From: Pokkaliibacter plantistimulans
GTDB taxonomy: Bacteria > Pseudomonadota > Gammaproteobacteria > Pseudomonadales > Balneatricaceae
Length of the DNA: 62,240 nt
NCBI RefSeq assembly: GCF_003194385.1
Contig: NZ_LAPT01000074.1
Span: forward strand, 1-62,240
Direction: 5' to 3'
Part shown: one piece after another, positions 8,568 to 16,993 of the stretch
How positions within the stretch are numbered: position 1 is the first letter of the stretch
Layout of the letters: every line of letters begins with the position of its first letter
Translations under genes and position numbers: made by a program
Notes under the pieces: generated by a model
Databases searched by the model: none
What the model saw: the letters and a program-made list of their open reading frames with translations, nothing else
Told to the model about the DNA's origin: nothing

Positions 8568-9863
8568 ATGCTGGAAAAGCTGTTTCAACTGAAAGCCCAC
8601 AATACGCGGGTCAGTACCGAAATTCTCGCCGGGATCACCACCTTCCTGACCATGGCCTACATCCTGTTCGTCAACCCCAGCATTCTGGGCGCGACCGGCA
8701 TGGACAAGGGCGCGGTCTTCGTTGCCACCTGTCTGGCCGCCGCCTTTGGCTCGGCAGTGATGGGCCTGATCGCCAACTATCCTATCGCGCTGGCGCCAGG
8801 GATGGGTCTCAATGCCTTCTTTACCTACACCGTCGTACTGCACATGGGCTACACCTGGCAGGTCGCACTGGGCGCGGTATTCCTGTCAGCCACCATGTTC
8901 TTTGTGTTGTCTCTGTTCCGTGTGCGTGAGTGGATCATCAACAGCATACCGCTGGCACTGCGCTCTGCCATTGCTGCCGGTATTGGCCTGTTCCTGGCGC
9001 TGATTGCCCTGCAGAACGCCAAACTGGTGGTTGATAACCCCGCCACGCTGGTAGGCATGGGTGACCTGACTCAGCCTGAACCCATTCTGGCGGCACTGGG
9101 CTTTATCCTGATCGTGGCGCTGGAAGCACGTAAAGTGACCGGTGCGGTGATGATCGGCATTCTGGTGGTGACCTTTGCCGCCATCGCCATGGGCGTATCG
9201 CAGTTTGGTGGCGTGGTATCCATGCCTCCCAGTCTGGCGCCAACCTTCCTCCAGCTGGATATCGCCGGTGCCATGAATATTGGCTTGTTCAGTGTGGTAT
9301 TCGCCTTTCTGTTTGTGGATCTGTTCGACAACTCAGGCACTCTGATTGGTGTGGCCAAACGTGCCGGTCTGATGGGTAAGGACGGTCATCTGCCCAAGAT
9401 GGGCCGTGCTCTGATCGCTGACAGTACTGCGGCCATGAGCGGTTCGCTGCTGGGTACTTCTACCACCACCAGCTATATCGAGTCGGCGGCTGGGGTCAGT
9501 GCCGGTGGTCGTACCGGTCTGACCGCCGTGGTTGTAGCACTGCTGTTCCTGCTGGCACTGTTTTTCGCGCCTCTGGCTGGCAGCGTGCCTGCCTTTGCCA
9601 CCGCACCGGCGCTGCTGTATGTGGCGGTCCTGATGACGTCAGGTCTGGCCGAAATCGAGTGGGATGACATCACCGTGGCCGCCCCGGTAGTGGTGACGGC
9701 GCTGGCCATGCCGTTTACATATTCCATCGCCAACGGTATTGCCTTCGGCTTTATCGCCTGGACCGCGATGAAAGCGTTGTCTGGCCGCTGGCGTGAACTG
9801 AACCCGGCGCTGGTGATCCTGTCTGTGCTGTTTGTGATCAAACTGGGCTGGTTTAACGCCTGA
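8568..9863 (+). CDS. NCS2/AzgA-family purine permease
   Basis: 431-residue inner membrane permease with about 12-14 hydrophobic segments. It closely follows the adenine/guanine/hypoxanthine group (E. coli PurP, GhxP; B. subtilis PbuG). Diagnostic stretches are AGITTFLTMAYILFVNP near the N terminus, APGMGLNAFF, FAFLFVDLFDNSGTLIGVA and GSLLGTSTTTSYIESAAGV. It likely imports a purine base with protons; which one cannot be told from sequence alone. Start ATG 8568 begins the conserved MLEKLFQLK. It is transcribed divergently from the pseudouridine-synthase-like gene. Confidence 0.88.
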   Translation: MLEKLFQLKAHNTRVSTEILAGITTFLTMAYILFVNPSILGATGMDKGAVFVATCLAAAFGSAVMGLIANYPIALAPGMGLNAFFTYTVVLHMGYTWQVALGAVFLSATMFFVLSLFRVREWIINSIPLALRSAIAAGIGLFLALIALQNAKLVVDNPATLVGMGDLTQPEPILAALGFILIVALEARKVTGAVMIGILVVTFAAIAMGVSQFGGVVSMPPSLAPTFLQLDIAGAMNIGLFSVVFAFLFVDLFDNSGTLIGVAKRAGLMGKDGHLPKMGRALIADSTAAMSGSLLGTSTTTSYIESAAGVSAGGRTGLTAVVVALLFLLALFFAPLAGSVPAFATAPALLYVAVLMTSGLAEIEWDDITVAAPVVVTALAMPFTYSIANGIAFGFIAWTAMKALSGRWRELNPALVILSVLFVIKLGWFNA

Positions 9864-9887
9864 TCCGCGCGTTTGTTTTATCCCGAT

Positions 9888-9922
9888 AACAAAGGGCTCA
9901 GCGATGAGCCCTTTGTTGTTTT
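9888..9922 (+). terminator. Terminator after the NCS2 gene
   Basis: Perfect 13-bp stem (9888-9900 with 9905-9917), GCGA loop, then GTTTTTG. It lies between the permease (+) and the convergent tctAB gene (-). Confidence 0.85.
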
Positions 9923-9984
9923 TGTTTCTGACGAACCCCTTCACTGATCCTGCATAAATTTCTTCCGGGCAACGTTGCTTAGCG

Positions 9985-12000
9985 TCATTTGAATGGCCAG
10001 GGCAGGTGCACCAGACTTTGCAGCAACCCGGCCGGAAAGTCGCGATTGAGCAGGCTGGCCATCGTCAGAATAAAGCCAATGCCAGCGGCAGACAGCAGCA
10101 GATTGGTGGTGATTTTCAGCCCTGCACGGCAGTGGAAGAAGGCTAGGAAGAACAGTGTCTGCGCAATGATGAAGCCGAGCAGCATGGTCAGCCCCAGCAG
10201 TCCGGCAAACCATGCCAGTGTCTGCCACAGGCCATGGGGCAGGAGCTGATCGCCGGTCACCGCTTCGCCATCGGCAAACAGGGCGTCACTGCTACTGGCC
10301 TGACGCATGCGCAGCAGCAGATAGCTGCAGGCGATGACCGTAACCACTGACATCAGCGCAGGCAGTACCTTGTCAGTGATGCGCTCGATCATCATGGCAT
10401 CAATGAACGATACCAGTGCATACAGCAACAGCAGCAGGGTAAACAGCATAGGTGCCCGTTTGCTGCCGACCGGCACCTGACCTTCGGAACGGATCATCCG
10501 TGCCTGACGCAGGCCCAGCACCACGGAGATAACGGTGATGGCCAGAATCACCAGCACAATGGGCGAAAAGATATAGCCCATTCCTTCAGTGAAACCATGT
10601 TTGAAGCGCAGGCTGGCAATCTGAAAGGCCTGGTTCAGATAGATTTCAATCTGATCAGACAGCACGAAACCAATCAGAAAAGCCGGGCGGGACCATTCAA
10701 AACGGCGCAGCAGGATGCCGAGCAGACCAAAGCCAAACAGGGTGATCAGGTCGTCGAGATCCTGAGCAGACTGAAAAGCGGCAAAGGCGATCAGCATAAA
10801 CAGGAAGGGCGCCAGAATAGCGAAGGGGATGGTGGTCAGCCGCGCGATCCAGCCCGACAAGGCGATGCACAGACCGGCGCCGAGGACGTTGGCCAGCGCC
10901 AGTGACCATACCATGGTGTAGGTCACATCCAGCTCATTGGTGATCATCCGCGGGCCGGCTTCATAACCAAGCATGGCCATGCCACCGATAAAGATGGCCA
11001 TGGACCCCGAGCCGGGAATGCCGAACATCAAGGTCGGGATCAGGCCACCACCTTCCTTGGCGTTGTTGGAGCTTTCCGGACCGATCACACCGCGGATGTC
11101 GCCTGAGCCAAAGTTGTCCTTGTCTTTGCTGGTCTGCACCGTATGGCCGTAGGCGATCCAGTCCACTACCGAGCCACCGAGGCCGGGAATAACACCGATG
11201 ATCACACCGATGGTTGAGCAGCGTAACGACAGCCAGCGATGATGCCACCAGTCGCGAATCCCCTGATGCCATCCGGCGCCGAGCCTGGCCTCTTCGGAAA
11301 TAGCCGAACCCTGACGCAGCAGGGTGATAATTTCCGGTATGGCAAAAATACCGAGGCCGACAATGACCAGCTTGAATCCATCGTACAGGTAGGGCAGTTC
11401 ATAGGAGCTCATGCGCGCCGAGCCACCGGCACCTGCCGCACCCACGGTGCCAACCAGAATACCCAGTGCCGCGGAGACCACACCTTTCATGGGGACACGT
11501 CCCGCCAGTATGGCGACCATCGATAACCCCAGCAGCGTCACCATCAGCATTTCTGGCAGACCGAAGGCCAGTACGATGGGTCTGGCCAGCAGGATAAAGC
11601 CGGTCAGAACGACGGCACCGAACAGCCCACCGAACAACGATGAAATAAAGGCGGCAGACAGTGCTCGGGCCGCTTCACCTTTGCGCGCGAGGGGGAAACC
11701 ATCCAGTACCGTTGCCTGCGAGGCCGAGGAGCCGGGAATCCCCATCAGCACGCTGGAAAATGTATCGGAAGTGGGAATGACAGCCACCAGACCCACCATC
11801 AGTGCCAGACCGGATATGGGGTCCATGCCGTAGATGAAGGGCAGCACCAGACTGAGCCCGGCGATCCCCCCCAGACCGGGGAATATCCCGACCGAGAGGC
11901 CGAGCAGCACACCTGCGATCAGGTGCAGCAGCTGTACCGGCTGAAATATAAGAGACAAAGCGGTCTCCAGCGAGACCAGCGCGTGCATGGCCTGTTCCAT
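9985..12000 (-). CDS. Tripartite tricarboxylate transporter permease, TctA-TctB fusion
   Basis: 671 residues, against about 500 for an ordinary TctA. Residues 1 to about 500 are TctA, the large membrane subunit, with two copies of the family glycine motif: GIFPGLGGIAG (near 38-48) and GVIPGLGGSVVDWIAYG. GPESSNNAKEGGGLIPTLMFGIPGSGSMA is also present. After a polar linker near 500-515, residues about 518-671 hold four further membrane helices in the pattern of the small subunit TctB. The fusion explains why no separate tctB is found here. It should import an organic acid together with a periplasmic TctC, but the adjacent tctC (12101-12906) is broken. Confidence 0.85.
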   Translation of the reverse strand: MEQAMHALVSLETALSLIFQPVQLLHLIAGVLLGLSVGIFPGLGGIAGLSLVLPFIYGMDPISGLALMVGLVAVIPTSDTFSSVLMGIPGSSASQATVLDGFPLARKGEAARALSAAFISSLFGGLFGAVVLTGFILLARPIVLAFGLPEMLMVTLLGLSMVAILAGRVPMKGVVSAALGILVGTVGAAGAGGSARMSSYELPYLYDGFKLVIVGLGIFAIPEIITLLRQGSAISEEARLGAGWHQGIRDWWHHRWLSLRCSTIGVIIGVIPGLGGSVVDWIAYGHTVQTSKDKDNFGSGDIRGVIGPESSNNAKEGGGLIPTLMFGIPGSGSMAIFIGGMAMLGYEAGPRMITNELDVTYTMVWSLALANVLGAGLCIALSGWIARLTTIPFAILAPFLFMLIAFAAFQSAQDLDDLITLFGFGLLGILLRRFEWSRPAFLIGFVLSDQIEIYLNQAFQIASLRFKHGFTEGMGYIFSPIVLVILAITVISVVLGLRQARMIRSEGQVPVGSKRAPMLFTLLLLLYALVSFIDAMMIERITDKVLPALMSVVTVIACSYLLLRMRQASSSDALFADGEAVTGDQLLPHGLWQTLAWFAGLLGLTMLLGFIIAQTLFFLAFFHCRAGLKITTNLLLSAAGIGFILTMASLLNRDFPAGLLQSLVHLPWPFK

Positions 12001-12100
12001 ATATGAGCCTTTTCTGATGAAGATGGAGGCGTACCCTCCACCTCAGATACGGAGATAACCCGGCATCAGGCCTGCACGCTGCAGGCCGGTGGCGGGGCTA

Positions 12101-12906
12101 TTAAAGAGAGATGTCGTAGTCGCTCTTCAGCCAGTCGCGCACATAGCTGCGGGCGTCATCCGGGACGTTGACCGCCTGCGCAAAGGCGCGCTGGGAAGAG
12201 GTACCAGTCATCTGTTCATAGATACCCAGCTGGGATTCGGCCTTGCTGAGGAAGGCCGGGTCCCTGACGATTCTGTTCAGGGCGTTGGTGTAGGTTTCGA
12301 TGGTGTCAGGGTTGGCATCAGGCGTGCATCCCCCCTGCCTTTGACGCCGAAGACGGGCTCCACATTAAGGCCGAGCAGCTTCCAGGCCAGCAGCGGAATC
12401 AGATCAAGGGAGGTCGCGCCGGGGCAGCCGTAGATGAAATTGACGTCCTTGAGGGAGTTGGGATCCTGCTGAAATATTTCCCCCAGTTCTTTGGGCAGAT
12501 ACGCGACGCCGCCAGTGGCAGAAGCCAGCAGCACCGTCCATTCCTTGTACTCGTAGCGAACCCGGGGATCGCCCAGCAGATAGGGCAGCTGGGTGGAGGC
12601 GGAGGAGCCAAACAGGGTCAGCCCGTCATCGCGTTGTTTCTGGAACCAGTTGGCCCCCTTGGTCGATGCTGCACCGGGCATGTACTTGACCACCACATCA
12701 GGATGGCCAGGCAGGGCCTCACTGAGCAGAGGGGCATAGAATTGTGCCCACATGGCCACGCCACCCGTTTCAGCAAAGGGTATGACGAAGTTGACGGTCT
12801 TGCCTGAAAGGTCCAGTTCTTTGGCGCTGAGCGCACCGATATTCATGGCCAGAGCCAGCGAGGCCAGCATCAGTCCGCGTTTGGCGATACGTTGTACAGT
12901 CATCAT
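12101..12906 (-). pseudogene. Broken tctC: TTT periplasmic binding protein with internal deletion and frameshift
   Basis: The N-terminal part (12906 down to about 12330) encodes a signal peptide and about 190 residues of a TctC-like binding protein, ending in VFGVKGRGDARL, then runs out of frame to a stop at 12277. In another reading frame a typical TctC end resumes at 12319: DANPDTIETYTNAL, then RIVRDPAFLSKAESQLG, finishing at TAA 12101-12103. This tail is 72 residues. The two parts join without the middle of domain 2, so an internal deletion that also shifts the frame is the simplest explanation. The intact paralogue at 55952-56941 has 329 residues. As read, the protein should be non-functional; an assembly error is possible. 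Confidence 0.8.
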
Positions 12907-12964
12907 CCACTTTCCTCTTTTTTATAATTGTCTTATTGGTGTATGTGTATTCTGAATATCTTCA

Positions 12965-12990
12965 GCAGTGAGATGGAATTCATCTCCTGC
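12965..12990. promoter_or_regulatory. Inverted repeat between tctC remnant and response regulator
   Basis: GAGATG-gaatt-CATCTC (12970-12986), extended outside by GCAG (12965-12968) and CTGC (12987-12990), lies in the divergent intergenic region. It may be an operator for the adjacent regulator or a leader hairpin of its mRNA. Confidence 0.35.
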
Positions 12991-13054
12991 TCGGGCGATT
13001 CTAAAGTGGATGGTCAGTCATAACCTTGCAGGAAGCTTTCAGACCGGAAAATAT

Positions 13055-13732
13055 ATGCGCGTTTTAATTGTAGAAGATCAGTCAAGTCTTGCTGAAGGGC
13101 TGCAACTCTGTCTGTCTGATGAGGGCTATAAAGCCGAGGTGCTGGATAATGCGCCCATGGCTATTGCCTTTCTTCAGCGGGAGGTCATTGATTTGTTAAT
13201 TCTTGATATCAATCTCAAGTATTCGTCAGGATTTGATGTGCTCAACGACCTGCGTTGCCGTGATAGTGAGACGCCGGTACTGATTCTGAGTGCAAGAAAT
13301 ACAACCGAAGACCGGGTCCACGGGCTTGATCTCGGTGCTGATGACTACCTTGCCAAACCCTTTGATATGACAGAGCTGATGGCCCGGGTCAGGGCGTTAT
13401 TGCGGCGGCGATTAAAACCTGCCGTGAATAAGGAAAATATGGGTGATTTAAGTTTTGATCGAAAAGCAAAGGAATTGGTCAATGACAGAAAAGGAGAAAG
13501 TATTTTACTGCCAAAGAAGGAAATGCGTATTTTTGAATTATTCAGTGCCCGAATAGGCACTCTTATTACCAAGGCCGAGCTTACTGATTATGCCTATGGC
13601 AAAAATAGCGAAACGGATGAGGCCGTGGTTGAGGTCTATATTTCCCGTTTGCGCAAACGCCTTGAGGGCAGTGGAGTAGAAATTAAAACTGTGCGCGGGC
13701 TGGGTTACCTTATGCGTGTCAGTGATATATGA
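13055..13732 (+). CDS. OmpR/PhoB-type response regulator, TctD-like
   Basis: 225 residues. The receiver domain (1-120) has the acidic pair E7/D8, phospho-acceptor D51 (LLILDIN) and the conserved Lys in AKPFD. A winged-helix DNA-binding domain follows (about 128-222, ending KTVRGLGYLM). It is divergent from the TctC remnant and overlaps its kinase by 4 nt (ATGA), so it probably controls the neighbouring tricarboxylate-type transporter. ATG 13055 begins the canonical MRVLIVEDQ; the longer frame from 12968 adds an unconserved leader. The coding sequence is more AT-rich than its neighbours in the linker region. Confidence 0.85.
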   Translation: MRVLIVEDQSSLAEGLQLCLSDEGYKAEVLDNAPMAIAFLQREVIDLLILDINLKYSSGFDVLNDLRCRDSETPVLILSARNTTEDRVHGLDLGADDYLAKPFDMTELMARVRALLRRRLKPAVNKENMGDLSFDRKAKELVNDRKGESILLPKKEMRIFELFSARIGTLITKAELTDYAYGKNSETDEAVVEVYISRLRKRLEGSGVEIKTVRGLGYLMRVSDI

Positions 13733-15150
13733 AATCCCTGCGTTCCCGCCTGATGATTTCCATTTTATTGCCGGTCTTTCTTGCTGCAGCGATCCTGCTG
13801 TGGATTCGTTATCAGCTGGAAATGGAAAGTGCCAGTGAGCAATTTGATAAAACACTGATTGCACTAACGATGGCGGTGTCACGTGATCTCACCAACAGCG
13901 AAGACGGTGAGGCGCTGTCACTGGCAACCTCGACACTGCTGCGCGAGGCGCTGGGGGGCAATGTGTTCTACCACCTGACGGCGGTGGGAGGATATTACCG
14001 TGCGGGCTATGCCTATCCGCCTGCCGTGCCGAAGGAGCTGGTGGGGCAGAATGATCGCCTGCTCCTGTTTAACGGTACACACCATGGCGCTGAGGTCAGG
14101 GTGGCGCGCCTGAGTGAACGGCGAACCATTGCAGCGCCCGATGATGACAGCCATACCATCACAGGAGATGTGGTGACGACCGTGTGGCAGCCCATCGCCC
14201 GCAGGGACTCCTATGTCTGGGGGGCGATGAAACAATCGCTGGTGGCGATGGCGCTGCTGATTCTGACCATGAGTCTGGCCCTGGGTATTGCTGTCAAGAT
14301 TGCCCTGCGTCCGCTTACCCGTCTGCAAAAAGCCATAGCCAGCCGTTCAGCAGAAGACCTGAGCCCCTTCGAGCACAATGTGCCGCACGAGGTCGATGAG
14401 CTGGTGACGCGGCTGAATACCTTGTTTGGTCAGTTGTCAGAGTCGATGGAAAGCCGGGACCGATTTATTTCCAACGCGGCCCATCAGCTGAAAAACCCGA
14501 TTGCCGGGGTGCTGGCGCTGGCGGAAGCCACAGTGAATAGTCGCAGTGATCATGAGAGGCTGATACGGTCAGAGCGGCTGCTTACGGCGGGTAAGGAGCT
14601 GGCTCATCTGAGTAACCAGCTGTTGTCACTGGAGCGGGCCAGAGGATTCGATCAGCGCCTGACCTTTGCGCCGCTGGAGCTGAATGAGCTGGCAGAGCAG
14701 GTCTGCCAGAAGATGGCGGAGCGGGTGCTGACGGCAGGCGTCGATTTTGAGTTTGCTCCGGGGGCTGATCTTCTGCCGGTTCTGGGAGATGGATTGCTGC
14801 TGGGGGAGTCGCTGGTCAATCTGATCAATAACGCGCTAATCCACGGCGGCGAGTCGAACCGGCTGATTCGTGTCGCCACCCGGCGGGCGTATCACTGTGC
14901 CGAGATTACCGTCACAGACGGTGGTAGCGGCTTCGCCGGGGCGTATCTACAAGCAGAGGCCGCCCGGACTGAGCAGCGCTTTGTGGTATTCGATGCCGAG
15001 AAAGGGAGCGGTCTCGGCCTGTCCATCGTGCGGGAAATCATGCGTCGGCACGGTGGCGAGATGCACCTCGATCCTGTCCCTGAGGGAGCGCAGGTCAGGT
15101 TGCTACTGCCGCTTATTGATGCTCAGACGCTGATGGCTACAGAGGCCTGA
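13729..15150 (+). CDS. Sensor histidine kinase, TctE-like
   Basis: 473 residues. Two membrane helices (about 7-27 and 168-190) flank a periplasmic sensor region. A HAMP-like segment and a HisKA domain follow, with phospho-acceptor H252 in SNAAHQLKNP. The ATPase domain carries the N box LINNALIHGG, the G1 box DGGSGF and the G2 box GSGLGLSIV. The short periplasmic part fits the TctE group, which senses carboxylates, often through a TctC-type protein. It overlaps the response regulator gene by 4 nt. With the local TctC broken, its normal input may be lost or supplied by another binding protein. Confidence 0.85.
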   Translation: MKSLRSRLMISILLPVFLAAAILLWIRYQLEMESASEQFDKTLIALTMAVSRDLTNSEDGEALSLATSTLLREALGGNVFYHLTAVGGYYRAGYAYPPAVPKELVGQNDRLLLFNGTHHGAEVRVARLSERRTIAAPDDDSHTITGDVVTTVWQPIARRDSYVWGAMKQSLVAMALLILTMSLALGIAVKIALRPLTRLQKAIASRSAEDLSPFEHNVPHEVDELVTRLNTLFGQLSESMESRDRFISNAAHQLKNPIAGVLALAEATVNSRSDHERLIRSERLLTAGKELAHLSNQLLSLERARGFDQRLTFAPLELNELAEQVCQKMAERVLTAGVDFEFAPGADLLPVLGDGLLLGESLVNLINNALIHGGESNRLIRVATRRAYHCAEITVTDGGSGFAGAYLQAEAARTEQRFVVFDAEKGSGLGLSIVREIMRRHGGEMHLDPVPEGAQVRLLLPLIDAQTLMATEA

Positions 15151-15178
15151 ACTGTCAGATGAAGAGGAAAACGAGCGT

Positions 15179-16102
15179 CTACTCCTCCCATTCCTCACCG
15201 ACCGGGTCATTGGCATCCGCCGCCTGCATTTCACTGATCAGCCATTCCTTGAAGGCTTTCATCCCTGCCGTCAGCGGGCGGTGCTTGCGGTACACCAGAT
15301 AAAAAGCCTTATGGGTATCGAGCATGATGTCGAACGGCACCAGCAGGTGGCCGGAGCTGATTTCTCTTGAGGTCAGGGTGCTGTCGGCGAGGGCAACGCC
15401 CAGACCTTCCTGTGCGGCGGCGGTGGCCAGCTGGCTGCTGGACAGCTGCAAGCTGCCTTTCGGGGTAATAAAGGCGACCCCGGCCTGCTCCAGCCAGTTC
15501 TCCCACTCGTATTTGCGCTTGTTGACGTAAATAAGTGTGTGGTGGCGCAAGTCTTCCGGCTTGTTCAGCGGAAAGCGGCCCTTCATCAGGCGTGGGCTGC
15601 ACACGGGCACCAGCATGACGTTACGCAGGAAGTGCACTTCGATGTCTTCCCACTCGCCGTTGCCGAAATACACCGCCATATCGGTGTTGGAGCGGTTGAA
15701 GTCGATCAGACCCATGGAGGCATTGATCTGCAGCTCGATGTCCGGGTATTTCTCCTGAAAGCGTGCCATGCGCGGCATCAGCCAGCGAGTCAGGAAGTTG
15801 GGGGCCACGCTGATGGTGACTACGTTGGTTTCCAGATTGGCCGTCAGGCGTTGTGTTGCGACCTCGATTTCATCCAGTGCATGTTTGATCGAGGTCAGGT
15901 ATTGCTCGCCAGCAGGCGTCAGCTCTACCTTTCGCTTGTTTCGGCTGAATAGGGAAACTCCCAAATATTCCTCAAGCGTTTTGATCTGGTGGCTGACAGC
16001 GGAGGCTGTTACAAAAAGTTCCTCCGCGGCAGCTGCAAAGCTACAGTTGCGGGCGGATGACTCGAAAACACGCAAGGCATTGAGCGGTGGCAGGCGGCGC
16101 AT
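15179..16102 (-). CDS. LysR-family regulator, GcvA-like
   Basis: 307 residues. The N-terminal winged helix-turn-helix reads LPPLNALRVFESSARNCSFA then AAEELFVTASAVSHQIKTLE, the form typical of the GcvA subgroup. A two-lobed effector-binding domain follows (about 90-295). An AAGGTAAC ribosome site precedes ATG 16102. It converges on the TctE-like kinase gene (28-bp gap) and is divergent from the small gene at 16230. Its targets are unknown; LysR proteins often regulate the divergent neighbour, here the small repeat protein. GcvA-type proteins also control amino acid and beta-lactamase genes, so function cannot be assigned. Confidence 0.85.
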   Translation of the reverse strand: MRRLPPLNALRVFESSARNCSFAAAAEELFVTASAVSHQIKTLEEYLGVSLFSRNKRKVELTPAGEQYLTSIKHALDEIEVATQRLTANLETNVVTISVAPNFLTRWLMPRMARFQEKYPDIELQINASMGLIDFNRSNTDMAVYFGNGEWEDIEVHFLRNVMLVPVCSPRLMKGRFPLNKPEDLRHHTLIYVNKRKYEWENWLEQAGVAFITPKGSLQLSSSQLATAAAQEGLGVALADSTLTSREISSGHLLVPFDIMLDTHKAFYLVYRKHRPLTAGMKAFKEWLISEMQAADANDPVGEEWEE

Positions 16103-16229
16103 GATGTTACCTTGAATGGTGAAATAAACTCAGCATTCTGCTTAGAAAGGTTCGCTTTTTCAATAGTCACTTAGACATTAGTATAGGCTGCGTAGAAAGT
16201 GATCAAACACCTTTCCCAACGGAGTGAAT

Positions 16230-16463
16230 ATGATGTCTACCTATGAACTGAAACTGGATGCCAAAGGCAACATCGATACTCAGTACTACCTGTCTCAGTC
16301 AGGTGTGAAACTGAATAGCAACGGCAACGTTGACACTGAATACTACGTTGAACTGTCCAAGCAGCTGCGTTACGAGTACATGGCTGAGCTGGGTGCTGCA
16401 CTGAAAGCCAAGATCAAGTCCCTGTTCCGCGTTGAACTGCCCAAGCTGTCCAGCAGCCACTAA
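16230..16463 (+). CDS. Small protein with tandem 'GNxDTxYY' repeats
   Basis: A 77-residue protein I cannot assign. Two adjacent repeats are visible: KLDAKGNIDTQYYLSQ and KLNSNGNVDTEYYVEL. A helical stretch rich in Lys, Leu and Ala follows. Codon choice is strongly biased toward common codons (CTG, AAC, AAG, GAA), suggesting high expression. GGAG (16221-16224) lies 5 nt before ATG 16230 and 8 nt before ATG 16233; either may be the start. No signal peptide or membrane segment. It is divergent from the LysR gene and followed by a hairpin at 16590-16607. Confidence 0.75.
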   Translation: MMSTYELKLDAKGNIDTQYYLSQSGVKLNSNGNVDTEYYVELSKQLRYEYMAELGAALKAKIKSLFRVELPKLSSSH

Positions 16464-16993
16464 GCGCGACGGACGTCACCTGCGGGTGATGTGGCAAGCT
16501 CAACGACTGCAACAGTCAACCAACTCCTTTATGTAAGAACAATTTATCTAAAGGATGTGAGCAGGCCAGCCGTATGGCGCACTATTTTTGGGGCCTTCAG
16601 TGGCCCCGAGAATTTTCCCTCCTGATCTACCCCTCTTTGTTTTTCTGATCTCATCCGTCGTGCAGCGCTAATGCAGTAGCCGCCTTGCTGGTTTTTCTGT
16701 CCTTTTATCTTTGACCGTTCCGGCTGTTATTCGTCTTGCTGATATCAACCTGACGTCATGACCTGATTCTGACGCTGTTGAGCGCGCTGTCTGGTATTTA
16801 GATTGTGCCTGTGTGACACCGTATAACAGCGGCAAATACTGATGCTGACTGGCTTTTGGCGAGCACGGTTGAGCTGCCTTAAAAGCCTGAAACAATTCGC
16901 GTTATATCCTCGTTGCTACTTTACAAAGCGCTCTGGATACTGCCGGCATCAAAAATGTTTCTGTGCTGACCCTACTCTGAGATTTAGCTATCC
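16464..16993. other. Intergenic region between the small protein and macA
   Basis: About 530 bp with no convincing gene. It has a hairpin around 16470-16491, a terminator-like hairpin at 16590-16607 and otherwise nothing recognisable. Short open frames on both strands (for example 16668-16895 on the minus strand) lack ribosome sites and protein-like features. Confidence 0.5.
16590..16607 (+). terminator. Hairpin, probable terminator of the small repeat protein
   Basis: GGGGCC-TTCAGT-GGCCCC followed by GAGAATTTT, 127 bp after the stop of the small protein gene. The T-tract is imperfect. Confidence 0.5.

Noticed and set aside
12277-12906. 209-residue frame as an intact TctC
   Set aside because: The last residues (about 198 on) are out-of-frame sequence, and the true C-terminal tail is readable in another frame, so the gene is treated as a pseudogene.
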